A stretch of DNA of 63,666 bases, taken from IMG/VR virus record IMGVR_UViG_3300044814_000016, positions 1 to 63,666 of that record. One strand, 5' to 3'. Shown here piece by piece: positions 56,830 through 63,666 of the stretch (the first letter of the stretch is position 1; the number at the start of each line of letters is the position of its first letter). The stretch comes from a virus. A program made the translations under genes and the position numbers. Under the pieces are notes generated by a model. It ran no database searches and was not told the DNA's origin. It saw only the letters and a program-made list of their open reading frames with translations.

Positions 56830-57204
56830 ATGCGCAACTACCAGCTAGGCCGGCAAGTCGTCACCAAGGCAGAACACGACCCGGAGCACTTCAGCATGAG
56901 TACGTGGGCGAGCCCGGCATACGGCGCGTGCGGCATGACCGCGTGCCTCGGCGGCTGGGCGATGATCCTCGCCGGTTACAGCTACGTAATCGACTGCAAC
57001 GACGAGATCCTGTTCTACCGCCCGGACGGGTCGCTGGTCCACGGCGGATACGCCGACGAGGTTGAGGAGCTTCTCGGCTTCACCCCGGCCGAGCGCAAGG
57101 ACCTCGGCTCCTTCGGCGGGGAGGTGTGGTTCGACACCAAGCACGGGCTGGAGCGGTTCCGTGCCATGGTCGAGGCGAGCGAGCGCGAGACCGCGCTGTC
57201 ATGA
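56830..57204 (+). CDS. CLGGWA-motif protein, paralogue 1
   Basis: 124 residues. AEHDPEHFSMSTW..ACGMTACLGGWAMILAGYS matches a small family seen in actinobacteria and phages (pattern FDM-x-x-W, Cys-x-x-x-CxxGWA). The related gene is at 57839. Unknown function. Confidence 0.7.
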   Translation: MRNYQLGRQVVTKAEHDPEHFSMSTWASPAYGACGMTACLGGWAMILAGYSYVIDCNDEILFYRPDGSLVHGGYADEVEELLGFTPAERKDLGSFGGEVWFDTKHGLERFRAMVEASERETALS

Positions 57205-57422
57205 GCACGATGACCGAGGGCGACTGGCGCGGGGAAGTCACCACAGACGGCGACGAGCGCTGGCACACCAACACGCTGCGGTTCCCCACCAGGGACGCGG
57301 CACTGGAGTACGTCAGCCGCCTCGCCCGCAGGTGGATACTCGTCACCCGCTGGCGTGCCGTCGACGGGAGCATGCCGTTCGACCAGGCGTACGAGCCGGG
57401 GTCGCAGGACGGCGAGTGGTGA
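57201..57422 (+). CDS. Hypothetical protein
   Basis: 73 residues from ATG overlapping the upstream stop (ATGA). Beta-rich, RFPTRDAALEYVSRLARRWILV. Unknown. Confidence 0.62.
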   Translation: MSTMTEGDWRGEVTTDGDERWHTNTLRFPTRDAALEYVSRLARRWILVTRWRAVDGSMPFDQAYEPGSQDGEW

Positions 57423-57631
57423 CCGCCGCCGAGCAGGCTCCGGGCATAAGTTCGTCGCTGCGCGAGCGCGTCGGCCGCATCCTCGTTCACGTCCCCGGCT
57501 GGGTCGAGGCGAAGATCTGGGGTTACATCGCTGAGGCGTACGACGAGGGACTGACCCGGCCTAGCGGGTACGACCCTGACCCGGATCACCCCGGCTTCAG
57601 GCGCGACGGGTACGCGACCAGGGAGGACTAG
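57419..57631 (+). CDS. Hypothetical protein
   Basis: 70 residues from GTG coupled as GTGA. SSLRERVGRILVHVPGWVEAKIWGYIAEAYDEGL is helical. TAG overlaps the next GTG. Unknown. Confidence 0.6.
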   Translation: MTAAEQAPGISSSLRERVGRILVHVPGWVEAKIWGYIAEAYDEGLTRPSGYDPDPDHPGFRRDGYATRED

Positions 57632-57852
57632 TGAACGAGCACATCCTTCGTACTCTCGCGCACATCCACCTCCTAGAGGTGCGCGCGTTCCGCAAGGTGA
57701 CGCACAGCGGCGCGCAGCGCGCAGTCACCGAACTCAGCGAAGCGCTCCGCAGCATCGAACCGGAGAACATCAGGCGCTACTGCCTCACGTGGGCGGAAGA
57801 GAGATTCACCAGTGAACTCAGCAATGGAGAGGGCCAGCATGAGGTTCCGTAA
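57631..57852 (+). CDS. Hypothetical protein
   Basis: 73 residues from GTG, all helical (ILRTLAHIHLLEVRAFRKV, AVTELSEALRSIEPENIRRY). Unknown. Confidence 0.62.
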   Translation: MNEHILRTLAHIHLLEVRAFRKVTHSGAQRAVTELSEALRSIEPENIRRYCLTWAEERFTSELSNGEGQHEVP

Positions 57853-58189
57853 GCCGGGCACACCGGTCACACCCGAGCAGATGATCATCCGCGAGCTGGT
57901 CTGGGCGCAGATCACCGACAAGCCGGAATCGCTCGACATGGGCGACTGGGAGCGCCCGTCCGAGGGACTGCTGGACTCGGACAAGTGCGAGACGACGCGC
58001 TGCCTCGGCGGGTGGGCGCAGTGGTTCTACCGGGGCTACGTCGACCTCGCGACAACCGAGGAGGACGCGGTTGAGGCGATGGGCCTGAGCTGGGAGGAGT
58101 ATTACCCGCCCTCACTCGGGGTGCGGCTGTTCTACTGTCACGAGGGTGAGGCCGTGGAGCAGATGCGCAGGCTGGCGCGCGCCGGGTGA
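57839..58189 (+). CDS. CLGGWA-motif protein, paralogue 2
   Basis: 116 residues, ATG with GGAGAGGG upstream (a GTG at 57812 is possible). SLDMGDWERPSEG..CETTRCLGGWAQWFYRGYV mirrors the 56830 gene. Separated by three small genes. Confidence 0.68.
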   Translation: MRFRKPGTPVTPEQMIIRELVWAQITDKPESLDMGDWERPSEGLLDSDKCETTRCLGGWAQWFYRGYVDLATTEEDAVEAMGLSWEEYYPPSLGVRLFYCHEGEAVEQMRRLARAG

Positions 58190-58500
58190 GGGACCTGATG
58201 GCGACGCCGAATCGCGTCAAGATGCTCGCGAAGCGGATGGGCTTCGACGTGGCCCCCGCGTCCGGGCTGCTCGGCACCGAGACAAGCGGCTGGTACGTCA
58301 TCCGCGCCAGCAAGACGGCAGCCCCGGTCGAGGTGTACTTCCGTCGTGCGAGCGGCGAGTCGGCGTGGCTCTGGAGCTGGGCGTGCCACCGTGTCCACTG
58401 GAGTGACCCGATCGCGAAGAACAACGGCGGCCAGCCTGAGCTGGCCACGTTCACCGCGTGGCGCGCGTACATGTCGCTGCTCGCCACGGTCATCGCGTAG
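58186..58500 (+). CDS. Hypothetical protein
   Basis: 104 residues from GTG (GTGA) or ATG at 58198. VKMLAKRMGFDVAPASGLLGTET then a Trp-rich SAWLWSWACHRVHW segment. Last rightward gene before the bidirectional terminator. Confidence 0.64.
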   Translation: MRDLMATPNRVKMLAKRMGFDVAPASGLLGTETSGWYVIRASKTAAPVEVYFRRASGESAWLWSWACHRVHWSDPIAKNNGGQPELATFTAWRAYMSLLATVIA

Positions 58501-58507
58501 AAAAGCT

Positions 58508-58545
58508 GCGGCCCCCGTCTCGCACCTGCCCGAGACGGGGGCCGC
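58508..58545. terminator. Bidirectional terminator
   Basis: GCGGCCCCCGTCTCG and its complement, a perfect 15-bp stem with an 8-base loop, between convergent genes. The AAAA before it gives a U-tract for leftward RNA. Confidence 0.85.
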
Positions 58546-58557
58546 GCCATGTGGTGA

Positions 58558-60498
58558 TCAGGCGTGCTGGACGACTACCGCTGCTGCCCCCCACCAGTCG
58601 TTGGTGAGCTGCCACGATGACGTTTGCGCTGAGCCGGTTGCGGGTGCGATGCCTCCTGCGGTGTTGCCCGCCCCGGTGTTGTTGTCTTGAAGTTCGCCGA
58701 ACTTCTGGACGAGTGGTGACACCACTGCGCCGATCTGGGACCCGTTGGCTACGAATTCGCCCATCAGGTCACTGGAGCTGGACGCGGTGTTACTCACTGA
58801 GCTGAGTGCGCTTGAGCCCCAGTTGATCGCGTGCGCGCCGAACGGGGTTACCTGGTTGACTCCGGTGAATGACTCGCTGCCGCCGGTCATCTCCTGTACG
58901 GTCCCGGTGCATCCGGTGACGGTCGCGGTGATCGTGTTGGTTCCGGTGGGCGGGTTGACCAAGCCCCAGACGGTGAGTGCGCCGGCACGCTGGTTGTCGT
59001 CGTGCACGGCGGTGATCTCCGACATGGACGTTGTGCCGTCCTTGACTACCGGGGCGCACCCCGCGTCGTTGTTATCTCCCACCGTAAAATCTACGACGAT
59101 CGCACGGTTAGACCCGGAGACGACTTGCGTCCAGGTGAGCGCAGACGAGCCTGCGTGCTTCGCACCGCCCGCTGAGTCGTATGCGACCACTGACCCGGTG
59201 GAGCTGGTGGTGAACTGCTGGTCTGCGCCAAGAGTCGTACCGCCGCTGTTCGTCGCCTCCAGGCGGAAGTGATACGTCGTACTAGCGGTGAGCCCGGTGA
59301 GCCCGGCGCTCTCGTTCACGGCTGTGGTGCCCGACCCCGCGTCACCCGCAGTCGTCGAGCTGCCGTAGCTGGTGGTGGTGCCGTAGTCGAACTTGTAAGA
59401 GGCGTCTGCCCCGTTCGGGTTGACGCTGCCGTTGAGCGTCGCCGCAGAGGTGGTTACCCCGGTCGCTGCGCTCGTTGTCACGGCCGGCGCTGACTGCGTG
59501 CCGCCCGTCGAGCCGCTAGGCAGCCCGGTTGCGTGGAAGCTGCCCCACACCGGGGCTGGCTGCGAGTAGTCCGTCTGGTACGAGCCGAACGCGAACTTGC
59601 CCGTGTTCATGTACGTGTTCAGCGTCGAGAGGTCCGACGCCTGGTCGTACATGACCGCGTTGCCCTGCGCCGCGTCCCCGGAGGCGGTAGCCCACTGGCC
59701 GACTGCGTAGTCAGCCCAGAACGCGACCTCACCGGACGCGTGGTGCTCGACGTAGCCGCCGTCCACTTCCGCGTTGCCGTTGGCCGCGAGGTTCGGGTAG
59801 CCGCCGCCGCTGCTGGCGATCGTTCCCTTTTCCCACGTCCCGTTCACCATGGTCATGAGCCCGTGCTCAACAGCTACGTCATGGAGCGTCTGCGCGAGCC
59901 CTGCCGCGCCGTCGTACCATGCCTGCTGGTTCGCAGAGCCGAACGATGACCAGTTGATGCCGGGGTACCAGCTCTTGGAGCCGAGGTCGTCGGCGAAGAT
60001 CCCGCCGATGTGCGGGTTAGCCGCGACCATCGCCTCAAGGACACACCGGAACTTCGTCTGCTCCAGGCCGCCGCCGCCGTCCGCCGTGGTGCGGAAGTCC
60101 GCGAGGTTGTACCCGGTGCCGCTGTTGAATGACCCCCACTGCGGGATCGCCGCCCCGCACGACGACGACTGCCACAGCATGTCACCGTACGTGCCCGAGT
60201 TCGGCTGGATGACCATCGGGTCGATGTACGCGAGTACCGTCGCCCCGGCCGTCTCCGCGTTCTGCATGTTGGCTGACGGGAGCTGGCTCTGCCCGGCGAT
60301 GATCAGCGCGCCCTGGTGCTGATAGGGGATGGCATTCGAGCCGTTACCCGAAGGCGGCTGGTAGTCGGTGATCGCCGGTTGACCCGGCTGGAGGGTGATG
60401 GTGCTCGCGTGCGCTGCCGTGCCGCCTGCTGCGGCGGCCCCGCATGACGCGGCGAGGACCACGGCGGCTGCCGCAGCGCATTTCTTCAGGCGTCTCAT
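58558..60498 (-). CDS. Secreted multidomain protein with TIM-barrel glycosidase-like and Fn3 domains
   Basis: 646 residues with AGGAGGCAGC-ATG. Signal peptide 1-31 (MRRLKK, Ala-rich core, AHA-S). About 40-310 resembles hypothetical glycoside hydrolases of TIM-barrel type: VLAYIDPMV, GGIFADDLGSKSWYPG (acidic pair as candidate catalytic residues) and YVEHH. About 345-430 is an Fn3-like domain (SAATLNGSVNPNGADASYKFDYGTTTSYG). The C-terminal 200 residues are beta structure like cell-surface adhesins. The leftward gene is isolated between a terminator and divergent genes. Substrate unknown. Confidence 0.78.
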   Translation of the reverse strand: MRRLKKCAAAAAVVLAASCGAAAAGGTAAHASTITLQPGQPAITDYQPPSGNGSNAIPYQHQGALIIAGQSQLPSANMQNAETAGATVLAYIDPMVIQPNSGTYGDMLWQSSSCGAAIPQWGSFNSGTGYNLADFRTTADGGGGLEQTKFRCVLEAMVAANPHIGGIFADDLGSKSWYPGINWSSFGSANQQAWYDGAAGLAQTLHDVAVEHGLMTMVNGTWEKGTIASSGGGYPNLAANGNAEVDGGYVEHHASGEVAFWADYAVGQWATASGDAAQGNAVMYDQASDLSTLNTYMNTGKFAFGSYQTDYSQPAPVWGSFHATGLPSGSTGGTQSAPAVTTSAATGVTTSAATLNGSVNPNGADASYKFDYGTTTSYGSSTTAGDAGSGTTAVNESAGLTGLTASTTYHFRLEATNSGGTTLGADQQFTTSSTGSVVAYDSAGGAKHAGSSALTWTQVVSGSNRAIVVDFTVGDNNDAGCAPVVKDGTTSMSEITAVHDDNQRAGALTVWGLVNPPTGTNTITATVTGCTGTVQEMTGGSESFTGVNQVTPFGAHAINWGSSALSSVSNTASSSSDLMGEFVANGSQIGAVVSPLVQKFGELQDNNTGAGNTAGGIAPATGSAQTSSWQLTNDWWGAAAVVVQHA

Positions 60499-60736
60499 GC
60501 TGCCTCCTAGTCTTCGGTCTGCCGATCGTACGCCTGTCGCCGCCGCACCCTCGCAGCGTCCTCCTCTCACTAGTGGGGCGTGGACGCGCGGAGAGCAACG
60601 CTAACGGGATTAAGGGAGCTGCTGAGTGTCATCAGTCGCGATCGCGCCACCGGGGATTCTGGGGCCGAAACAGCTAGCCCGCTGGTTTAGACGAAACGGA
60701 GCCTGAGCCAGCAGCCAGCGGTGGGACACTGATCGT
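60499..60736. other. Divergent intergenic region
   Basis: 238 bases between a leftward and a rightward gene. It contains CACTAGTGGGG at 60568-60578, a half-site shared with promoter P4, but without a recognisable -10. No other feature seen. Confidence 0.5.
60568..60578. promoter_or_regulatory. Possible isolated operator site
   Basis: CACTAGTGGGG, identical to the core of the P4 operator. Could bind the same protein and control one or both divergent genes. Confidence 0.4.
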
Positions 60737-61276
60737 ATGGACACCAACATCACAGCGCCCCAGCACCTCCCTGCGGACTTCCAGCTAGTACGCACGGGCG
60801 GTGCAGGCGGCAAGGTCATCAGGCTCCTGCAGTGGGCCAACGGCGACGGCTTCGCAGATTACGAGCACGTCCGCCTCTACCTCGGCCCCGGCCTCCACTC
60901 AGGCGCAGGGTGGGGATCGTTCTTCGAGGAGCAGCCCGGCGGCGCGGTCATCGCAGACCACCAGCTCGACGGCGACGGCCTGTTCTGGTCAACCGGGCGC
61001 ATCACCCTCACTCACGAGCAGCGCGTCAAGATCTGCGCCGCCGCCCGCAAGTACGCGGCAGCGAAAACCGGGTACTCAGACCTCGACTACGCCGCCCTAG
61101 CCGCGAAACGGCTGAACATCCCGGCCCCCGGCCTCGACGCCTACATCAGGGCAACGGGCCACATGATCTGCTCTCAGGCGATCTGCCGCTGCTACTGGGA
61201 CGGCGACGCGCCCCTGTACGACGACTGGACCGGCGACGAAACCCCCGCCGACCTGTACAACAGGATCACGCGGTGA
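60737..61276 (+). CDS. Permuted papain-like cysteine peptidase/amidase
   Basis: 179 residues. FQLVRTGGAGGKVIRLLQWANGDGFADYEHVRLYLG has the His of YEHV near the N-terminus and GHMICSQA the nucleophile Cys near residue 143, the reversed order of permuted NlpC/P60 or YiiX-like enzymes. A similar protein is frequent in actinophages; the substrate (murein, lipid or amide bonds) is unknown. Coupled to the next GTG. Confidence 0.78.
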   Translation: MDTNITAPQHLPADFQLVRTGGAGGKVIRLLQWANGDGFADYEHVRLYLGPGLHSGAGWGSFFEEQPGGAVIADHQLDGDGLFWSTGRITLTHEQRVKICAAARKYAAAKTGYSDLDYAALAAKRLNIPAPGLDAYIRATGHMICSQAICRCYWDGDAPLYDDWTGDETPADLYNRITR

Positions 61277-61725
61277 CGATCATCCCGGCGCACCTGCAAC
61301 AGGCGACCAACCGCTACATCATCAACTACCCGGCGCACGGGCCGCGCGAGTCTGACCCTTACTACGCCGACTTCCACGCCTACAAGGCGCTCAGGCGCAA
61401 GGCCGGCACGTACACGTGTGACTTTGCCGTTGAGCACCGGCAGGGCGACACCAGCGAATGCGACCTGGTCAGCCCGCTGGAGTGCCATCACCGGCATATT
61501 GAGTTCGCCATGATGAACGGCGTTGACCTCACGCTGCTTGAACCCGACTACCCCGGCGTGAGCGCCATGGGCATCGGCAAGTGGGTTGAGAGCGCCGCGA
61601 ACCTCATGCTGCTGTGCGTCGTCCATCACCGCACCGACAACGGCGTCCACAAGGTGAGCTACGCCGACTACGGCAGCAGCTTCTACATCCGCCGCCTGTT
61701 CAGAGCCGCTGCGCGTCCCGCGTGA
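61273..61725 (+). CDS. HNH-like protein
   Basis: 150 residues from GTG. CDLVSPLECHHRHIEFAMMNGV, KWVESAANLMLLCVVHHRTDNGVHKVSYAD: two Cys plus His-His motifs as in phage HNH proteins. Convergent with the 61700 gene; their ends overlap by about 26 bases. Likely a nuclease. Confidence 0.72.
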   Translation: MTIIPAHLQQATNRYIINYPAHGPRESDPYYADFHAYKALRRKAGTYTCDFAVEHRQGDTSECDLVSPLECHHRHIEFAMMNGVDLTLLEPDYPGVSAMGIGKWVESAANLMLLCVVHHRTDNGVHKVSYADYGSSFYIRRLFRAAARPA

Positions 61726-61981
61726 GCTGGCGGCCCCACGCGTCCGCCTCAAGCTTGTCGAGGAACACCGTCAGGGTGGTCGACGCCGTGCGGATCGTCG
61801 CCGTGAGTTTCTGCTCGCCTGTCTCGGTCGTGGTGATGCCCGTCGTGAGGACGCTCGTCACCGGGGCGAGCAGGTGATTGGACATGTCCGCCGGGGCGTA
61901 GTCCCTGACCGGCGGGATGATCACCCCGTCAGGCAAACGGTGATCCGGCGGGTCACCGTGGAACGGTGGCTTGGCCCTCAC
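61700..61981 (-). CDS. Small protein, paralogue of the 28412 gene
   Basis: 93 residues from GTG just after the holin gene stop. TGITTTETGEQKLTATIRTASTTLTVFLDKLEADAWGRQL matches the central block of the 28412 protein. An extra N-terminal Pro-rich segment. Unknown. Confidence 0.68.
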   Translation of the reverse strand: MRAKPPFHGDPPDHRLPDGVIIPPVRDYAPADMSNHLLAPVTSVLTTGITTTETGEQKLTATIRTASTTLTVFLDKLEADAWGRQLTRDAQRL

Positions 61982-61985
61982 CGGG

Positions 61986-62351
61986 TCAGATACCGCCCTC
62001 GTGCGTTGTGATCACCGGAGGCTCCGGTGCCGTCTCCGTCGCCGTGGCCGCCGGGGGGAAGGGGCCGGGCGTGAGTGTCACCTGCGCCCTGACCGGGATG
62101 ACAAGCGGCCCGACGTAAGTCGGCTGCTTCGCGACGCCGAGCAGCCACCCGAACGCGGGCCACCGGCTCTCCAGGTACCGCGCCCCGGCATAGTAGACCG
62201 CGATGAACGCACCCGACAGGACCGGCGTCAGCGCAACCTCAGCGCTCGTGCTCACCGGCAGGCCCTTCGCGACCGCCCAGCCCGCGACCAGCCCGATCAG
62301 CGCCGGGGTGTACGTGCGGATCAGGGACACGATGTTGTTACTCAGGTTCAT
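61986..62351 (-). CDS. Probable holin
   Basis: 121 residues. Two membrane segments (YTPALIGLVAGWAVAKGL and ALTPVLSGAFIAVYYAGARYLE), a short polar link, then a Pro/Thr-rich cytoplasmic-type tail. Position directly after the endolysin and this topology match actinophage holins, which form pores that start lysis. Assignment is by topology and context. Confidence 0.72.
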   Translation of the reverse strand: MNLSNNIVSLIRTYTPALIGLVAGWAVAKGLPVSTSAEVALTPVLSGAFIAVYYAGARYLESRWPAFGWLLGVAKQPTYVGPLVIPVRAQVTLTPGPFPPAATATETAPEPPVITTHEGGI

Positions 62352-62359
62352 GACCTCTC

Positions 62360-63484
62360 CTACGCCGTGGTGAACTCAGTCCACCCTGACCAGGTACCGG
62401 ACGACACCCGGAACCGGAACTTCGAGGCGGGCGCGACCGCCAGCGGAAGAGACGTCGCGCTCACCGTCTCCGTGACACTGAGCACCCAGCCGAACTTCGG
62501 CTTGTAATACTCAAGCTGCACCTCGTACGACGTGACGCCCTTCACAGCCGCCCAGGAGAGCGTCACCCTCGCGGCGGTCGACACGCTGACGCCCTTGAGC
62601 CCGGTCGGGGCAGGCGGCGGCACCGCCGGGGGCTTCGGCGGCGGCGTGATGATGACCGGCCCGGCGAGCTTGGTGAACGTCGCCTGGGTGCAGACGCCGG
62701 CCGCGACGCCGCGCTCACCGAAGAACGCCTGCGCGAGCGCGACCGCCCCGGCGGTGACCGGCCCGTAGTTTCCGTCCTTCGTGACCTGCGTCACCGGGAT
62801 ACCGAGCGCCGCAGCCCACTTGACCAGGTTCCCCTGGAGCTGCCACACGAGCCCGTTCGGCGCCGGGTCGATCATGCCCTGCTTGAGCGGGAACGTGAGC
62901 GCGGTCGCGTGACGCGGCCACTGCCCGAAGTCCGCGGCCATGCTCTCGTCCCAGTCGGCTGACTGCCCGGCGACGGTGACGCCGTTCTGCACCTGGCGTA
63001 GCTGCGCACGGGCGTCCCACTGCCCGCCTGACCAGGCGTACGTCTGCCATCCGTACGTGATCTTCCCGGCGTTGAACGCGCGGCTCAGCGGGTAGAAGCC
63101 GGCGTACAGCCCGACGCGCGCCTTGCCGATGACGCTGGCTGCCCCGTCGAGGTACGCGTTGATCGCCGCTTGCTGCGCCGCGCTCGCGTCGAAGTCCGCC
63201 GCGAAGTGGATCGGGTCACCCGTCATGCCGAGCGCCTTGACCTGCGCGTCGGCTGCCTGCGCGTCCGCGACCCCGGCCGCGAACCCGCTCAGCGCCCGGT
63301 TCGCGCTCGACTCCCACACCACCACGACCGCGAGACCCGCAGCGACCGCCGCGTTCTTCTCGGCTACCGTCAGGTTCTTGCTCGGGTCCGGGGACAGGTA
63401 CCGGGCGATGAACCCGACACCGAGTGACTTCAGGGTGCTCATGTTCGGCTTCGGGTTGGACCAGGCGTAATCGATCCCGCGCAT
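62360..63484 (-). CDS. Endolysin: DUF1906 glycoside-hydrolase-like, linker, Fn3
   Basis: 374 residues. Residues 1-210 match the DUF1906 (Rv2525c-like) family: GIDYAWSNPKPNMSTLKSLGVGFIARYLSPD, VVVVWES, IHFAADFDAS, GLYAGFYPLSRA. About 210-285 is a peptidoglycan-binding-like helical repeat region (NGLVWQLQGNLVKW); a Pro-rich linker follows and 290-374 is an Fn3 domain. It should cut the host wall. No signal peptide, so a holin is needed, encoded next. Confidence 0.85.
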   Translation of the reverse strand: MRGIDYAWSNPKPNMSTLKSLGVGFIARYLSPDPSKNLTVAEKNAAVAAGLAVVVVWESSANRALSGFAAGVADAQAADAQVKALGMTGDPIHFAADFDASAAQQAAINAYLDGAASVIGKARVGLYAGFYPLSRAFNAGKITYGWQTYAWSGGQWDARAQLRQVQNGVTVAGQSADWDESMAADFGQWPRHATALTFPLKQGMIDPAPNGLVWQLQGNLVKWAAALGIPVTQVTKDGNYGPVTAGAVALAQAFFGERGVAAGVCTQATFTKLAGPVIITPPPKPPAVPPPAPTGLKGVSVSTAARVTLSWAAVKGVTSYEVQLEYYKPKFGWVLSVTETVSATSLPLAVAPASKFRFRVSSGTWSGWTEFTTA

Positions 63485-63528
63485 GCATGACTCCTTTTGG
63501 TTGACCGCCCCCAGTGTGCCACACCCGC

Positions 63529-63666
63529 CTAGTGATGCACGATCAGCGTGATGGCAATGTTCACGACGATCACCACGACGCTGACGACCACCCCGAGGAT
63601 CACCAGGCGCGTGTTCATGCTGTCACGCTGCTCCGCGCGCTCCGCCGTCACCGCCGCCGTCCCGCC
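63529..63666 (-). CDS. Coiled-coil membrane-anchored protein (3' part of the gene starting at 583)
   Basis: This is the C-terminal part of the gene whose start is at 583. It encodes the hydrophobic segment and ends HH-stop (TAG at 63529-63531). The piece has no start of its own and is split only by linearisation. It sits 44 bases from the endolysin start at 63484. Confidence 0.75.
   Translation of the reverse strand, partial: GGTAAVTAERAEQRDSMNTRLVILGVVVSVVVIVVNIAITLIVHH
63540..63666. repeat. Terminal direct repeat, right copy
   Basis: Exact second copy of bases 1-127. It contains the C-terminal membrane segment of the gene that crosses the window ends. Confidence 0.95.

Noticed and set aside
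1-63666. CRISPR array
   Set aside because: No evenly spaced identical repeats with unique spacers were seen; the PHGRW and Ala/Val repeats are coding.
1-63666. Integrase, transposase or prophage repressor
   Set aside because: No tyrosine or serine recombinase motifs recognised; the excisionase-like 40116 protein alone does not show a temperate lifestyle.

Overview
The window is a complete, probably circularly permuted genome of a tailed, siphovirus-like bacteriophage of a high-GC actinobacterium (Streptomyces or a relative is a guess). The evidence is strongly GC-rich third codon positions, many GTG starts, stop/start overlaps (ATGA, GTGA, TGATG) nearly everywhere, an HK97-type head, a long tape measure protein and a Rv2525c-like (DUF1906) endolysin. 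Bases 1-127 are repeated exactly at 63540-63666, so the unique genome is 63,539 bp and the gene crossing the ends is one intact membrane protein.

Layout. From 1 to 24.8 kb everything is leftward: minor tail proteins, tape measure, tail assembly chaperones with a -1 frame extension, major tail protein, connector proteins, major capsid, two small capsid-associated proteins, a Mu gpI-like protease/scaffold with a histidine-rich insert, a portal-MuF fusion, a secreted GH16-like glycosidase, the large terminase and two tandem glycosyltransferases. From 24.9 to 28.7 kb lie appendage-type proteins, including an extraordinary Ala/Val-rich repeat protein ending in PHGRW repeats. From 28.8 to 38.3 kb there is a tRNA-like element and a dense run of very small, often Cys-rich or single-membrane-span genes, with the P27-type small terminase and a methyltransferase among them. 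From 38.2 to 45 kb come a TET-associated-type glycosyltransferase, a ParB-like protein, a DNA-binding protein, a DUF932 protein, a RusA-like resolvase, a DnaB-like helicase and an initiator/loader carrying origin-like DNA.

A divergent region near 45.0-45.4 kb separates this from about 13 kb of rightward genes: small early proteins, two tandem HTH proteins, two HNH proteins and a YqaJ exonuclease/RecT annealing pair. The 58.5-63.5 kb segment holds a second secreted multidomain protein (leftward), a papain-like and an HNH-like protein (rightward), then holin and endolysin (leftward).

The most interesting signal is regulatory. Six rightward transcription units and the leftward DUF932 gene begin with a promoter whose 16-nt spacer holds a 13-bp pseudo-palindrome (consensus ACCCGTAGTGGGT), always placed so that its last T is the first base of the -10 box. 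Three of the rightward units end in clear hairpin terminators and a fourth in a weaker one. No integrase was recognised, so this looks like a coordinated early regulon in a probably virulent phage. Two signal-peptide-bearing carbohydrate-active proteins with nearly identical translation starts suggest export of polysaccharide-degrading enzymes by the infected cell.
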